DNA from: Anoplolepis gracilipes
Lineage: Eukaryota; Arthropoda; Insecta; Hymenoptera; Formicidae
NCBI RefSeq assembly: GCF_047496725.1
Contig: NC_132975.1
Coordinates: 7,824,501 to 7,888,500, forward strand
Direction: 5' to 3'
DNA length: 64,000 bases
Part shown: positions 44,002-58,102 of the stretch, piece by piece
How positions within the stretch are numbered: position 1 is the first letter of the stretch
How the letters are laid out: each line of letters opens with the position of its first letter
Program-made: the position numbers and the translations under genes
Notes under the pieces: generated by a model
The model's database searches: none
Told to the model about the DNA's origin: nothing
Seen by the model: only the letters and a program-made list of their open reading frames with translations

Positions 44002-47000
44002 ACGCGAGAAAGCGAGAGTATAACTTTTGCATCAATTATATCTATTGAACATACTTTATGTTCATGATTTAAAATGTATTCAAAACGGGAGAGAAATGAA
44101 ATATATATATATTTATTTATAAATGTTAATCTTTTTTGATAATTATTTATTATTATAAATGTAAAATATAAGCATTTTAGTGAATTTTGTAGAAAATTAA
44201 ATAATTGTAATATGTATTTAAGAATATATTATATAATATATTACGTAATATATTATATAAGAAAAAAAGAGGAAAGGAAGTTATATTATATAACTAATCC
44301 TAATATTAAAAATTTATTTTTACGATTAAAGTGAAAACAAATAAATCACAAAAACTCTGAATTCAATTTCTTTAATTAAAGATGCCATTTATGTTCAAAA
44401 TTCTATGAAAATTCCCTACGTCAGCCTTTATTCCTTATCTGCTTCATTCTCTTAATATTTATCTTATTCTAAATTCAAGTTGCATTATTTAAATTTTTTA
44501 AACGTAATGAACATATTAGCTCAATAGTATAATCATAAATTATTTTCCTAACTTTAAAATTGAAAGGAAAAAAGTTAATTTGAAACAATATCTTTCATTA
44601 TCACAATATATTGCATTAATATTATTACTGTATATAATATTAATACCAAAAATTCACAAATATTATTATTAATAAAAATTAAAAGTTTTTGTATTTGTTG
44701 CTCGACACTAGTCGCTTATCAAACTCTTTTCGATTTTCCGTACAAAACATTAATTGATCTACAAAAAAATGGAAGGAACCCTCATCTCTTTTTTACGAGC
44801 GGAAATATGGAATAGAAATATTAGCCACTCCGTCTCTTAACCAACTCTCTGGAGAATTTAACGGCGTAATGCTAAACGCTACATCTATGAATATGAATTA
44901 GCATCTCGTCGAGGGGGTTGGTTGCGAACCATTTACTGCTTCCGTCAGCTTAGTGAAACGTGCCAGTGATTATCAAACTCTTCATATTTGAATTTATACG
45001 TAGAGGAAAATAATACACTTTGCATAATACATTGAAATTCGAAAAATTATAACACATGTCGAAATATATCAATAAATCAAGATCAATAAATTAAGATCTT
45101 CATAAACTGCATATAATATATAGAATATAAATCTTTCCACAATCTACAGTCTATAGTTAAACAGAAATCTTTCAAATATATTTTTCTAGACTTAAGAATT
45201 GATAAAAAAGAATAAAAAAGAATATTAGATAAGAATCTCGAGAAATATAAATGCTATTATTTAAATATGAAGATTTCAAAGGATTCAAAATAAAAGCTAA
45301 GTAGAATTTTTAGATAGAATTTTTTCAATATTAGCAGTTAAAATTTTTTAGAAACAACCATGTATATTAATTTTACTAATCAAATTGACCAAACACCGAC
45401 TTAAGTATTTCTATACAAAACAAAGTAGTCGCAAGCGCACCCTTACTTTAATGATCGGTTGCGGCAACCCCCCGTGACGTAACTCTTGTCGCGAAAGTGG
45501 TGACTCGAGAGAGCTGTCATATTTTGACGTCCGCAGCGGGGGTCGGAGAAAAGAGAGAAAGGGTGCGAGAAAGAGACATAGAGAAAATGAGAAGAAAAAG
45601 ATTATTTTCCGAGGGGGTTGAATCCGCAGCCGCGGACAATCGCAAGGAAAAAGCTAACGAGGAGAAAGCTCCATGCTTTTCTGACGAATTTACGTAATCT
45701 CTTTTCGACGGCGTCACTTCGTTCACAAATAGCTTTTTATGTTTAATTTATTTAATAATTTGCAAGAAAGAATGTGCAATTTAATCGCATGACATAGAGA
45801 TATAATTTTTTAAATCTTTTAAAAGACATGTTTTTTCACGCTAAGAAATTGAATTAATATTTTTACTTGACGGAAATGTCTTAAACAAAAACAATGTGTG
45901 TGAAAATATTTTATTTGTTCAAATACCTAATATCTATAATAATAAATAAACAGAAGGATTTTTTTTTCCTTTTCATTACTGATCCAATTTCAATGAATGT
46001 ATAATAATATATTTAATAAGACAATATATTAAATAATTAATACAGTTTAGTAATAAAATTTATCGAGAAAAAGATTTATATTAATATAATTTAAATTAAT
46101 TTATATTTTTATACTTTAAAATTGGAACTATAAAGATATAAATTATCTGTTATTTGTACAATTACACAGAAGTTAACTACGTGTGCAAATGAGAATTAAA
46201 TATAAATTACATAAGGTAAATATGTGCATGTAAAGTAATCGCGTAAAAGTGAACCGGAAGTCAAACCGTGTACGTTACTTTTAACTGTGACACGAAAGAT
46301 TCTATTGAGGGATCGAGATTTGAGTACCGAATTAGGCGTGCCGTCAAAAGTCGCTCGAGCGATTGTCAAAATCGCGAGCGGTGCGTGCGAACGATAATAA
46401 TAATAATCGACGGACAGCCCTTGGGGTGTGTTTTGATTTTGACCACCACGGTCGTCGATTGCTGCTGTATCACACACTTACAGAGTATCTGTGCAACTAA
46501 ACTAGGAGAAAGATAGATAGAGGGAGGCTTTATTTGGAAGGTACAAGAGAAAAGAGAAGGTTAAATCAACCCCCTCTTGCGTCCTGATCTCCTCGACGTT
46601 CCAGTCTCGCAAATTGACGTCCGCAGACATGAACCCCGCTCGTCCAATGCCAAACGAGAGTGACGAGCGTTGCGAATCCACGACTCGCTTAACATTTCCA
46701 TTGTGAGCGCCGTCCCCGGGGTTCAAGAGGCGGAAAGAACGGGGAGAGTGCGCTGGAAGAGAGAAACGCACGCAAGCGCGCGCGAAAGTCTCGATGCTGC
46801 CGAGGTTTATAATAATTACGAATTAACATCAGTAATCGGCCGACAAAGTTGATCGATTGACATCGCGTTAAACACGGAGTGCTCGAGTTTTAATCATCAC
46901 ACGAGATTTTCGCGTGCAATCAATGAAAACAAATTTTATTGAAAACTTAGTTATTTATTTTTATATAAATAGTTAAATTATTTATATATTAACTTCTAAA

Positions 47001-50000
47001 AATATCATTGATATATTATCAATACATAACACTATTTTATTTTTTTACGAAAGATTAATTTTATTTATTTTTTATTGATTGATGAAATGCTAAATGTGAA
47101 TGAATTATATCTGGAAATTTGTCGCACATAATTTAGGAATATTAATACCAATTTTGGAATAAAACATATCTTTGTTTATATTTATCATCGAATGTTAATA
47201 ATATACTTTTAATAATATATTTTTAAAAATCCAAATTTATGGTAATGAAAAAGTTTTATTTGTCATGATTAAATAAACCAAGAGACAAGCGTGATCCATT
47301 TCAATCAGTTTGTAATCTGTACGAGGGAGGCGGAGAAAAGGGAGATGAGAGATGCGTAACAGAGAAATATATAATCTACATTGGCGCCGACAAAATTTTT
47401 TTGGCAAGTTATATAGGCGAAAAGTTAATAGTAGTCTCTTCATTAGAATTATAAATTTTATTTTAATATGTTTATTTAACAAAATTATTTTAACTGTAGA
47501 ATAGGAACACATTCGGTCGACTGCATCAATACATGATATTATATACAATCTAATATTCAACGATATCAAAAATTTCAATGCGAGTCTAATAATTAAAAAT
47601 TCCGGTTTCAAATTCGCAAAAAAATGAAGACATACGGAGATGACTTTTCTCTATTTTTTATATATATAATAAATATTTCCTTACAGATCAAGGGGTGCAA
47701 GTGCAATTTTCACACCCTTCTCGCTGCGCCTATGACAGTCTCGATACAATGATGAACGATTGGATCGCGACAATGAATAATATTCGACGGGCGACGGTTA
47801 AACGCAGGAGCAGATCGGATCGGGCCCGCCTACGGAAAGGTGGAGGAGGCCCAGGATGCGCGGGCAAACCACCCGTAAAATCCGAAAGGGAGCCGCCGCG
47901 GCGCGGAGGAGCACGGGGATGGGAAAGCAAGGGGGGCCGCCCGGGTGACTCTGTGACGCGATTATGCTAACGAAGTTGTTCCATTGTAACGCTGTTTACA
48001 GCGACGCGCGTATTAAGGCTACGGAACAATGGGACGGCCGCGATGGAGAATCCTCGGAAATCGGGACGCGAGAGTTATCTCGCTAACGAACGACTCGGCT
48101 TCATCTCGATCATCATCTTGAGCGAGAAGAGATAAATAATTTTTGTCCTTATTAAGAGTTGTACTGATAAGAGAAGACAATTTTATATACCTTACGATTA
48201 TTTTAATTTCTTTCTAAAAAAAGGAGAAAAAAGACAATAGATTTAGCAAAAAAGAATACATTTAGAAAAGTTTGAAAAATTTTAATTAATAATTATAAAT
48301 ATATAATAATTATTATAGTTATATTAATTAGTAATTATAAAACATAACGCAATATTGATTTTGTTCCCGGCGCATTTTGAGTCTTTGCAACGAATGTGCG
48401 CGTTCCTGCACGAATCCGCGAGATAAGCGAGTTTTAACGGCATCAAAATTCTCGGCGGGATTCGCAGATAGAGGTCCAGGAAATCGTCGAAATTCTGCGT
48501 GGTGTGAGAGGGGGCCCCTGACTTCACCGCGTCTGGTTACCCCCTACCGAGGCGCCACTTGACTCGTATTTAACTTTCAAATATATTTTATGCCTTTTGC
48601 ATTTCAATACTCTCGTGTATTCTCCGCGGAATCCGTCGTTCCACCTCTCCTCTCCCGCCCTTTTCGCTTAGATTCGTATACATTTACACACGCTATATAA
48701 ATATGTATATAATGAATATAGAAGTTATATAGAAATATTAAAGCAGTAAAATATTATCATTATGAACAGTATATTATTTGTCAATTTTTTGAATTTGACA
48801 ATAGAAGAGAAAAAAGTATAAAAATTTAACTTGTTGAGTTTGAAGATACTGAAGATTATAATTACAATTTTATTTATAATTATATTTATAATTAAATTTA
48901 TTTTAAACAATTTATTCACATTGAATCCTAAAGCATAACATTATTAACAATAAAACATGTTAAATTTTCTGTTCTTTAATTCAAAGGGCAAATCAAGTAA
49001 TTTGTTGTATATTTGTATTATATTTATGAAAATTTAAAAAATTAAGATCATACATTATAATTTCTAATAATTAAATTTACGTACAGTAGTTTTGATAAAA
49101 ATCAGCTGAGAATAAATGTATTTAAATAAATTATGTTGTGAGAGATATGTGTATAACATAAAATACATATTTCTTGGAAAAATAAAGATTGTTAGACAAA
49201 CAAAAATAGCAAAAGAATGCTGTAAATGGATTAAAAAGATTTTTCGACAAACGGCGAAAAAGATAGTCGCTAACATTGTCGTCGCGACGACACGACGTAC
49301 GAGTAATTCATACTCGAACGAACCCAGCATTTATGTGTCCACCGAAGCGCGACGACATTTCGACGGGATTATTTGTAGGATCTGGCCACATCCTCGACAT
49401 TTCCAACGGATCCTTTGTGCTCGGATGCTTGGCTTTCAACGATCAAGCGAGGGTGTAGGGAGTGATAATTTCACGACTTCCTGATTTATACACAAATTAT
49501 CATTAACTCGCTAAAGACCATTTTCCGATTTTTTTTGACTAATTAAAAGTAATATAATCCTTAATAATCTCTTAATATAATCCCTAATTATGTATATATC
49601 AATAAAGCAATATAATTTTGAAATATAATTATTTTAAAAACAGATAAATTTTTTAATTTAATTAGATAGTTGACAAAAATATTTTTGGTTTTTAATTTAA
49701 TGTTTCTAAAAATTTCACAAATATTACATTAATATCACTAATAAATTCACATTTCTTACTTGCAACTATATTTAGATATAAAATTTTATTCGTATGTTGG
49801 AAGAGAGAAAGAAAGAGAGAATTACACAGAATCAATAATATATAATAATATATAATAATAGTAATAATATATAATATATATATAATAATATATAATAATA
49901 ATAATAATTTTATAAAAATATTGTCAAAAAGGTCAGGCTTAAGAATTTACAGACTTCCTTTCTGGAATAAGAAACTTATACTATTTGTAATTAAAAAGTA

Positions 50001-50644
50001 TATTAAGAAATATCCAAACTATTTGATAGAGGAACTGAAATTTCCCGACTTCCGTTTTAAGCCTCGTTCACTAAATAGAATTTTAAATACGGAAGTGTCA
50101 CGGATCAGTGTCATCCACTTACACCCTCGCTTATTCGAAGATATAAGCACTGAGTGGGCGGATAACGATATTTTTCTTCTCGAAGGACACGAAGGGAATG
50201 TCGATGTAGTTGGTGTGTGTGTGGCAGTCGGTGCACTTCAAAGAGCAACGTGCATTCAGATGCACCGGGCGGACCGAGACTGGACTGCTTCAAGGATAGA
50301 CTTCTTACCAGATAATCTCCCTCTCTCTTTTACTCATCTTGTGCGTTACTTTCATGTACAGCATGTTTCACGAGAGTTATGTTAAAAAAAAATTAAAGCC
50401 AATCATATTTTTTTAAATAAAAATAAAAGTTTTCCTATATAACATTTTTATCTATATTTAATTTTTTTTTTAATCTTGACTTATTTAACATCACTAACTT
50501 GATTATATTAAAACATCTTAACAATCATATATGTGTATATGTGTGTGTAGATTTAGCATAAACAAAAAGAATGTGTGAATAAATTATATTAAAAAATTTT
50601 TCTTTTTATAAATTTCAAAGAATCTTTTAGATAAATTAAAATTA

Positions 50645-50675
<31 letters not shown>

Positions 50676-50681
50676 TATGAA

Positions 50682-50731
50682 TATGTATATTATATGTATA
50701 TTATATGTATATTATATGTATATTATATGCT
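50682..50731 (+). repeat. 11-bp tandem repeat (ATGTATATTAT)
   Basis: Four or more copies of ATGTATATTAT follow a TA repeat (50653-50680). The unit is an irregular 11-mer, not a plain dinucleotide. Confidence 0.8.
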
Positions 50732-52202
50732 TTTCAAAGATATGTCTAGACCTTTTTTTGTGAAACATCTTATACTCCCACGCATGTACATAGATGAAGG
50801 ATACGGACAGCGCGTACGTGCACGCATATGTGGTAACACGTACAATGAAGTGCGGGGACGGGAACGTGTAGATGGCATTCTTCTAATTTGCTGGCGGTAC
50901 TTTGTCGGCTAATCAATCGGCTGTCTGATTACCATGCTTTGTGGACAGTAACCACCATAAAAGAGAGAAAGAGAGAGAAAATCTTCGTCTCAACTGTCTT
51001 GCGTACATCCGAATATATCTGCCTGCATGCACGTGCGGGTTCTTCGTATTTTTAACTGATGGCTTATTATATCGTATAGGTAATGTGATGAGAAGTTATA
51101 GATTTAAAAATGCACATATATCCACGTCCGATAATTTATAGATTCACAGATGTATATATCTGCAGACTTAGCGCAGCGAATTGATATATTTCTTTATTTC
51201 GAGAAGCATGAAAAAGATCTATTCTCGAAAAGAGTTTTTCAATAGAAAAGCACGTTGTAAATATAAAGATTATAATTAATTTATTTTATGTATAAACATT
51301 ATTTTTTATAAAATCTTTATATATAAAAATATAATGATAATATATAGAATTTAAATATAAAGATTTTGCTCTTTTCATTATTTGTTCGAACTAAAATCAG
51401 ACAAACTATAACTTCGTAAAAAATAGCTGTAAAATTAGCGCAGACAAGAGCAGTCGCTGAAAAATGGAACTTAAAAGCTTTTTATAAGTACCTTTAAACC
51501 GATATCGCTTCTTCAACGTTTCATGCGTTCCGCCACCGTGTCGGACGTGTTAATCACCTTATTCCTTTAATAGGAAAAAACAACCAGCGACAAAGAGCGA
51601 CGTCTTTAAATCACCAGGGGCGGTCTCGTAGTTGAAACGCTAAACGGCGTATGCCTAAATCAAGTTAATCGTACAGGGCGCAACTAAACGGGATGCTATA
51701 TTGAGACGTGCAAGAAGCACGAGCATCCTCGACGTGAAATGGGCCGCGCTTGCGATTACGCGTGAAATGAACGCGGCGATGCATGCCATCGTGCATACGT
51801 GCGTGCGTGTATATATATATACACGCGTAAACACCAGCTGATGCTTCATTCTTCGCTTTGCCTCGAGTCCATAGTTATTATCGGATTATTAGAAACAGAG
51901 ACTATCAAAATAGGCGACGAAATAATTTCGGTTTCAACACGCGCGAATCCGCCTGGACGCGTGAAATAAACGGCTCACTAATTTGCGCGTAACTCGACGA
52001 GTCCCTTCTCTCCTCCTCTCGTCACCCCCTTGCTCGCCGCATCGGTGGACCCCGACCCCCGGCGGTTAATTCATTACGAGAGGGAGGGGATGCTGCCGAG
52101 CCGGCTTCTCGGTTTTCGCGACGCCCACTAATTTGCTAACCATCGATTTTGACCAACACGCACATCCGCGCGCACCGCCAATCGCGAACCTGGCCCTTCT
52201 CT

Positions 52203-52205
<3 letters not shown>

Positions 52206-52255
<50 letters not shown>
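52206..52255 (+). repeat. (CT)n microsatellite
   Basis: About 25 uninterrupted CT units inside the GC-rich island at 51.5-52.4 kb. They are GAGAG sites on the minus strand. Confidence 0.95.
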
Positions 52256-52258
<3 letters not shown>

Positions 52259-55200
52259 TCACGTTGCTATGTTTAGAAACGCACGCGCGGAATACTCTTT
52301 AGCGCTTAACAGTCTGCGCTAACCGTCGCCTATCTCCGCCCGCGAATGATGGATTAGAGCCGGTCATTCACAGAACCTAGTCCGATTTTCAGAGCAACTG
52401 TCCGTATGCGATGTAGTTAGCATTTAAAATTATTATATAATTATGAAGCATTTCTAAAAAAAATTAAAATTGAGATTTTATACAAATAAATATCTAGTTG
52501 AAATAATTTACTCACTATATAGTAAAATAGATAAATAAGTAAGAAATAAGTATATATTAAATTTACTTAATATACATTTTTAATAAAAATTTATCAATGA
52601 ATATTATCTTTAATTACAAATTTATTTGACATCTGTAATAAGCATTCTTATCCTTCTCAATTTTATAATTAAAAATATTTAAAAAATTTAGATTTCATAC
52701 AAAGTATTTAATTTAAATCAATTTCTTTCATAGTAAAATCTTTCTCAGTTTAATATTTAAATTTCAATTAAATATATAAATCCGCAAATTCACCCAAAAA
52801 TATGCGTTTCGGACAAAGCGAGAGATAACAGAGATTTCGCTCTACATTTGAGCAGCTGAGAATTGTGAGAATTGAATTAAACATGTTATTTAATAACACC
52901 GCGGTCTCGAAATAAAAAGGTCGCCCAGGAAGACAGATTCTGGCTGCAAGGGAGTCCCAGGCGGAAGATGATGCGTGCTGGGACAAATTGGCCGTCGGAT
53001 GCGATTGGTGGCGGCAGAAAACCGCATCAGCAAAAAGCGGAGGAGAGAAACGCGCGCGCACATCGCCCTTCTCTCCTCCCTTCGTTCCTCCCCTTCCTCC
53101 AGCACCTCATCCTCTTCCTCTTGTGCTCTTCTTCGGGCCGCGTAACTAACGGCAGGCAATTAAAACTCGACCGGCCGCGAGCGTTTAAGCGTCGACATTT
53201 CCGTTCACACGTGCGTAACGAGTCGAGCGGGACGCGCACCGACGCCTCCGCCGCGCAAAAAGACGTGGACCCGACGACGACGCTCGCAGCAGCGTCGCTT
53301 CGCTCCGCTTCGTCCGCGAAGCGAACAGCGAGACGAGATTTAAGGCCGTCTGAGCATTCACGGTCGGAGCGGTTTCTCTCTCCTGTATTCTATGTTCGCT
53401 GCTGCGCGAACAGCAGCCGCGCACATGGCGGACTCGTACAACTCTCGGGGGGGTTGAACGTTTCTCTTTATTCCTGATGTATGACGGTCGCACAATGTAA
53501 CTGGAGAATTTTCGGCTTTATCGCTATAACGGAATATGACGGAAATTGCGCCGGCTCAGATTTAACGCAATTGGAATCTGGCGTAGTTACAAGAATCTAT
53601 TATAGAAGTCTCTTTGTAGACATGTCATTATTATTATTATTATTATTATGTTTTAACTCGAATCCTTCATTTTGACAAGACAGTTATGATTATACGATAT
53701 ATAAGTGATTTAATTTTGTATAATTTTAAGTAATTATCTCTCTTAATTTTAATTAAGCTCTTTTTATAAAAAGCGTATAATGTTTATTTAGTTTACCTTG
53801 TTTCTCATAAAAAAAAAGAATATAAAATTATTCTTTGTACTCTGCAGCGCCGACCTGGCGCGTGCCTCGCATTTTCCACTGTGCGACGTGGTCTGCCCTA
53901 ATTTGTCAGTGACTACTTGTAGGGTGAAACTCTGGCCGATTGCCACTCCTTGGTATACAGTTGAAATTTATAGTCGTTGCTTTCTATCTCCGGGGATGAT
54001 CAGACGAAGTATGTTTGTAAAAACAATTTTCTTTTTTTGTTTGTTCTCCAACATCACACATTAATGTGTAATACAAACGAAATGCATATATTTCGATAAA
54101 TATGTTTTCCAAAATTTTCAAATCATATTTCATATCAACACATTTATCTGCGTTGATATTTATCTATTTTATCGTGAGATTAATTCTTAAAAGAAGTTTA
54201 CAAATTTTCTATTTCAAGTGATGACTTTGTTCTTAACTTGACAGAGGAGGTCGACTACCAGAGCGAACACCACGTTTAAACACCTTTCATCGCTGGCGTA
54301 ATGCCTTTATCTCTCTTCCTGCCTCTGTGTCCCTTCTCTAATTTTACAAGGCGTTAAGTGCCACTTTGTCGAGCTTTGTGCTCGATACTTCAGCTTCGCC
54401 AATACTCATTTCCGCCTTTCTGTCGCGCAAATGAGTGCAAACGTTTGCCATAAACTTCTCTGACGACAGCTCGTAAAACTACATCCGTTATGTTCGAATT
54501 CGTGAAAGAGTATTAATAATCGTAAAATATTGTTACGTTATTAAGAAATATTATTCGAATATAGACTATGAAAATATCTCTATCTTTGAGTCAGATTTCG
54601 AATAAATTATTAGGAGATTATATATATATATATATATATAATTTAATTATATATACGAGTTTAAATATATGCTTAGACATTAGAATTAGCAGATTAATAT
54701 TAATAACAAACAAATTAAATGAAATAAATATGAACATAATATATATATGCATGAACAAGAATAAACTAAAGTAAATATATAATCGAATTATATAAATATA
54801 ATCCGAATAATTTACGAATAAAAAAAATATTTTTTATTAAATTAACAGATAAATATATATTTTCGAAATATTAAGTTTAACCAAAAATGTAAAGTGTTAT
54901 GCACGAAAATAATATATATATATATATATATTAAGCAACTTTAGAATCCAATTAAAGTGACGGCACACTAACGAGTATCGAAATAGTGTCGTCGTTATAG
55001 TGATCCATCGATTAGCCCGGAGCCACCAACGATGTAAACGATGCGTGGGCGTAATCCATTCTAAAATTCGACGTGTACGCAGATATGCGTGAAGTAACAA
55101 GTATAATATTTCTAATGACGTCGCGGCATAATTTATAATTTAATAATTATATTTGCCCAAGTTTATTGGATCATAACGTATTTCTCTCATACTAAAATAA

Positions 55201-57744
55201 TAATATCAAAAAAGAGCTTAATAGTTACTTAACATTAAAATTACAATATTGGCAACATTTAATTATTTTATAAAATTATGACACTAACAATATTTAATTA
55301 TTGTATGTAGAAACTTTAAAACAATGCTATTGAAAGAATCTGTTATCTAAGCTCCAAGCAGTATTTGTTTTCTAATAAAAAACAACTTATTTTTGCTTAA
55401 ATACTTGAACAGTTAGAAATATGTAAAAATTATAGTATTTAGTCTGTTTTAAAATATAGCATTTGAAAATATTTAGAAGAACTAAAGAAGCACGACAATC
55501 AGAAGATGTAACGGTGACTTCAAATATTTCACAAATAACTAATTGTAAGTCATATCAATTTTCTTGCGAACGGATGAAGCAAGATACTAATTTTGATAAG
55601 TGTGCTCGTTAGAAAATATTCTCTGAGGGTGGCACGAATGATAACTTAATGAGGAACATGTTGAGGGTACAAAATAGACCGTGAAAGAAAGCTCATTAAC
55701 GTCGATTTGTGTCTACGAGAAAGTGCAATTAGTCTTTTATCTGTCAAAATCCTTTCGAGCCTTCTCACTCAAAATAAGTTATCTCTTATAATTTCAGTGT
55801 GAGATTTATTAAATTTTAACTCGAACGTCAATATGTGATATTGTATAAAGTATTATATATTATGTAATTATTAATTATATATATAATATGTCTATATTTT
55901 TCATGTGGGTAATCTAACATTTATCAAGCATTGGCAGGAAACTATTCATTAACGCTGGAGAGAAAAAAGTTTATTAAAATAGAATTCTCTCCCGGAAAGC
56001 GGAGGGCAAATTTTTTTTCCTTTAAAATTGCTCTCACAGATTTTGCTCTGCGAGAACAATTTTCGGGATTTTTATTTTCTGAAAGATGCTTTTGAAGTTT
56101 TATCTCTTCAATTATTATCCGGAAATTATGCTTAGTTAAGGAACATTAATTACGCCGTCACATGACATTTAAAAATGGATACTATACCACGACTGTCCTG
56201 AACTGTCCACCGTTTCCAATCTCGAAGCATCCGAATGCAAGCACCTCGGATCAAAAACCTGGCACCAAGATGGTGGGTCAGCCAACGATAGGCGCGGCCG
56301 GACGACTGTTGGTTCGCATGCAACCAATCAGGGTCGAATGAAGGTCGGTACGGCGCAGCTACCCCATCCACCACACCGGAACCGCGCATGCTGGGGGATC
56401 ACGAATTAAAATACCTTGCTCTATACCCTCGGCAGTCGCCCGTCGACCCGTGTGCCATACGGTTGTCGTCTGCTATCGGTATAGTTTTACTTCGGTGCAC
56501 ATATAATTTCGCGCGAGTGCCATTATCATTATCATCAACAAGTAGTGTAGAATTGTTCGTAGTCGAGGAAGTTAACAAATGGAAGAGAAGAGCAAAAATT
56601 TATAAAGGCAGACATAAGCAATTCTAATATTATCATAATAATTTAAGTCCGTCTACAAATTTGTGCTGATAATTAAAATCTGCCAGGTTTTGCAGATGAT
56701 TAACAATATTTTTTATTAGTCTTTGCAATATTGAGTGATAATCTAACATTTGTTGTTAGTACGAATTTAATCAGAATCCAACGACAATTTTTCATATTTT
56801 ATCATTGCCCTAGACAAGTTAAACTATTTATCTGTCAGTTTTATTCAAAGTGGCTATAATATATGCAAAAGCTGTGGGCTATGTTTCAATAATAAAGCGC
56901 GAAAAGGGGATGTGATATATGTGATGAATGCATTTACATTAATCGAACGCTAGTTTTCACATCAAATCTTATTACCAAAAATTATGTATCTAATTTTAAT
57001 TAGATATCATATATCTAATTTTCATAATCTTGTATTATAATTACAATAACCGATAGTGTTTCTGAAAATTACGAAGATAGCGAAGAGTATGTAATAAACT
57101 TTTACTTTTTATATAAAGTTACCAGTGCCAAAGTACGTTAATCTATATGTAAAACATAAATATACACCAATTGTTAAATTGTGAAACGCCTATGACTCCC
57201 ACTACGGAAGATTTCGTCAGTGAAATGCAAAAAAAAATTTTATCGATGCGACTGCCATGTTGAATTAAAAGACTATGATTTTTTTATTAGTCTCATAATA
57301 GATATTTACATGTTATATACATTTGAATAGTGATATACAGAATAGAAAGAAAAAAAAAAGGAGAAAAAAAGAAGATTAGCCACACTGTAATGCTCGCTAT
57401 AAAATGTGCCATAGCTATTACAATATGAAATGTAATACCACGCAAAGCAGAATAAAACAGAAAACTATAAAACAATTGTTAACACAAATCTGTTGGCATA
57501 CATCGTTCCTTAACATTAATTGATAGCCAAATTTATACTGCAGCGATATTGACAATTTAAATAAAGCTAATTCAATACTGGCTGCAAATCTGATTCATAT
57601 TCGGCGCATAATATAATTAAATCTGTGCGATTAAGTTTCCTAAAATACTCAGGACGTGGAATTTGTCGGGAGACGGAAACGACGCTTTGAATCGCGCGAG
57701 AAATTCTGCGGAACGACCATTTCTGTGCACGAGAAGGGAAGATT

Positions 57745-57759
57745 ATGCTTCGTATATAG
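57745..57759 (+). CDS. Four-codon upstream ORF before the homeobox-type gene
   Basis: ATG CTT CGT ATA TAG lies 63 nt before the main ATG and in the same frame. If it is in the 5'UTR it could reduce translation. Whether the transcript includes it depends on the unseen start site. Confidence 0.3.
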   Translation: MLRI

Positions 57760-57822
57760 TGTTGGATCGAAATCGGCTTCGATTTTTGCGACATCCATCG
57801 GTCCGTCAGATCCAACGGAGTC

Positions 57823-58102
57823 ATGGACGCGAGTGTCGAGGAGACCGAGCTGGACGTCGGGTCGGCGAGCGACGAGCTGGAGTCGTCGGCTGCGGAAGTG
57901 AAGCTTGCGCGACGTCCGACGCCGCGACCCTTCACGATCGAGAGCCTGATCGGTGGCGCGCGCGAGGATCACGATGCTGGTGGTGGTGTCACGCGGGATG
58001 ACAGGACGAACGGCAGCGAGGAGGAAGAACATCGGGACCGAGAGTATCAGCTCTATCAGAGGCATTACCTGGCGACCGCTACGGCGAACACGCTGCCCTC
58101 GG
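57823..58102 (+). CDS. Homeobox-type gene, coding exon 1
   Basis: The start ATG is supported by an in-frame upstream TAG at 57757-57759 and strong codon bias afterwards. The donor is G|GTGAGT, phase 1. It encodes 93 residues with the Eh1-like motif and a charged GSEEEEHRDREYQLYQRHYL segment. Confidence 0.75.

Larger units (their letters stand above)
44800..57650. promoter_or_regulatory. Gene-free region with clustered GC-rich islands upstream of the homeobox-type gene
   Basis: Islands at about 44800-44990, 45430-45720, 46240-46870, 47690-48120, 48360-48680, 49260-49480, 50100-50300, 51480-52420, 52890-53600, 53850-54000, 54240-54480 and 56150-56500 alternate with AT-rich DNA. The open frames inside them are low-complexity or unrecognisable. 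The pattern resembles the conserved non-coding landscape of a developmental regulator, and one island is probably its promoter. This is inferred from composition and position only. Confidence 0.35.

Noticed and set aside
47695..47970. 91-codon frame preceded by an acceptor-like TTACAG
   Set aside because: Basic and Gly-rich with no recognisable family and no partner exon. GC island composition explains it. It could be an unseen exon, but I cannot support that.
49921..50385. 154-codon open frame and a minus-strand stretch CSLKCTDCHTHTNY at about 50190-50260 resembling a zinc-finger fragment
   Set aside because: The plus frame starts at TTG, has no recognisable domain and no splice support. 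The minus stretch has a CxxC pair but lacks the histidines at finger spacing and is closed by stops on both sides, so it is not a usable gene call.
52968..53477. 169-codon plus-strand frame in a GC-rich island
   Set aside because: Arg/Ser-rich and compositionally driven, overlapped by equally long frames in other phases. No domain, start context or splice sites were recognised.
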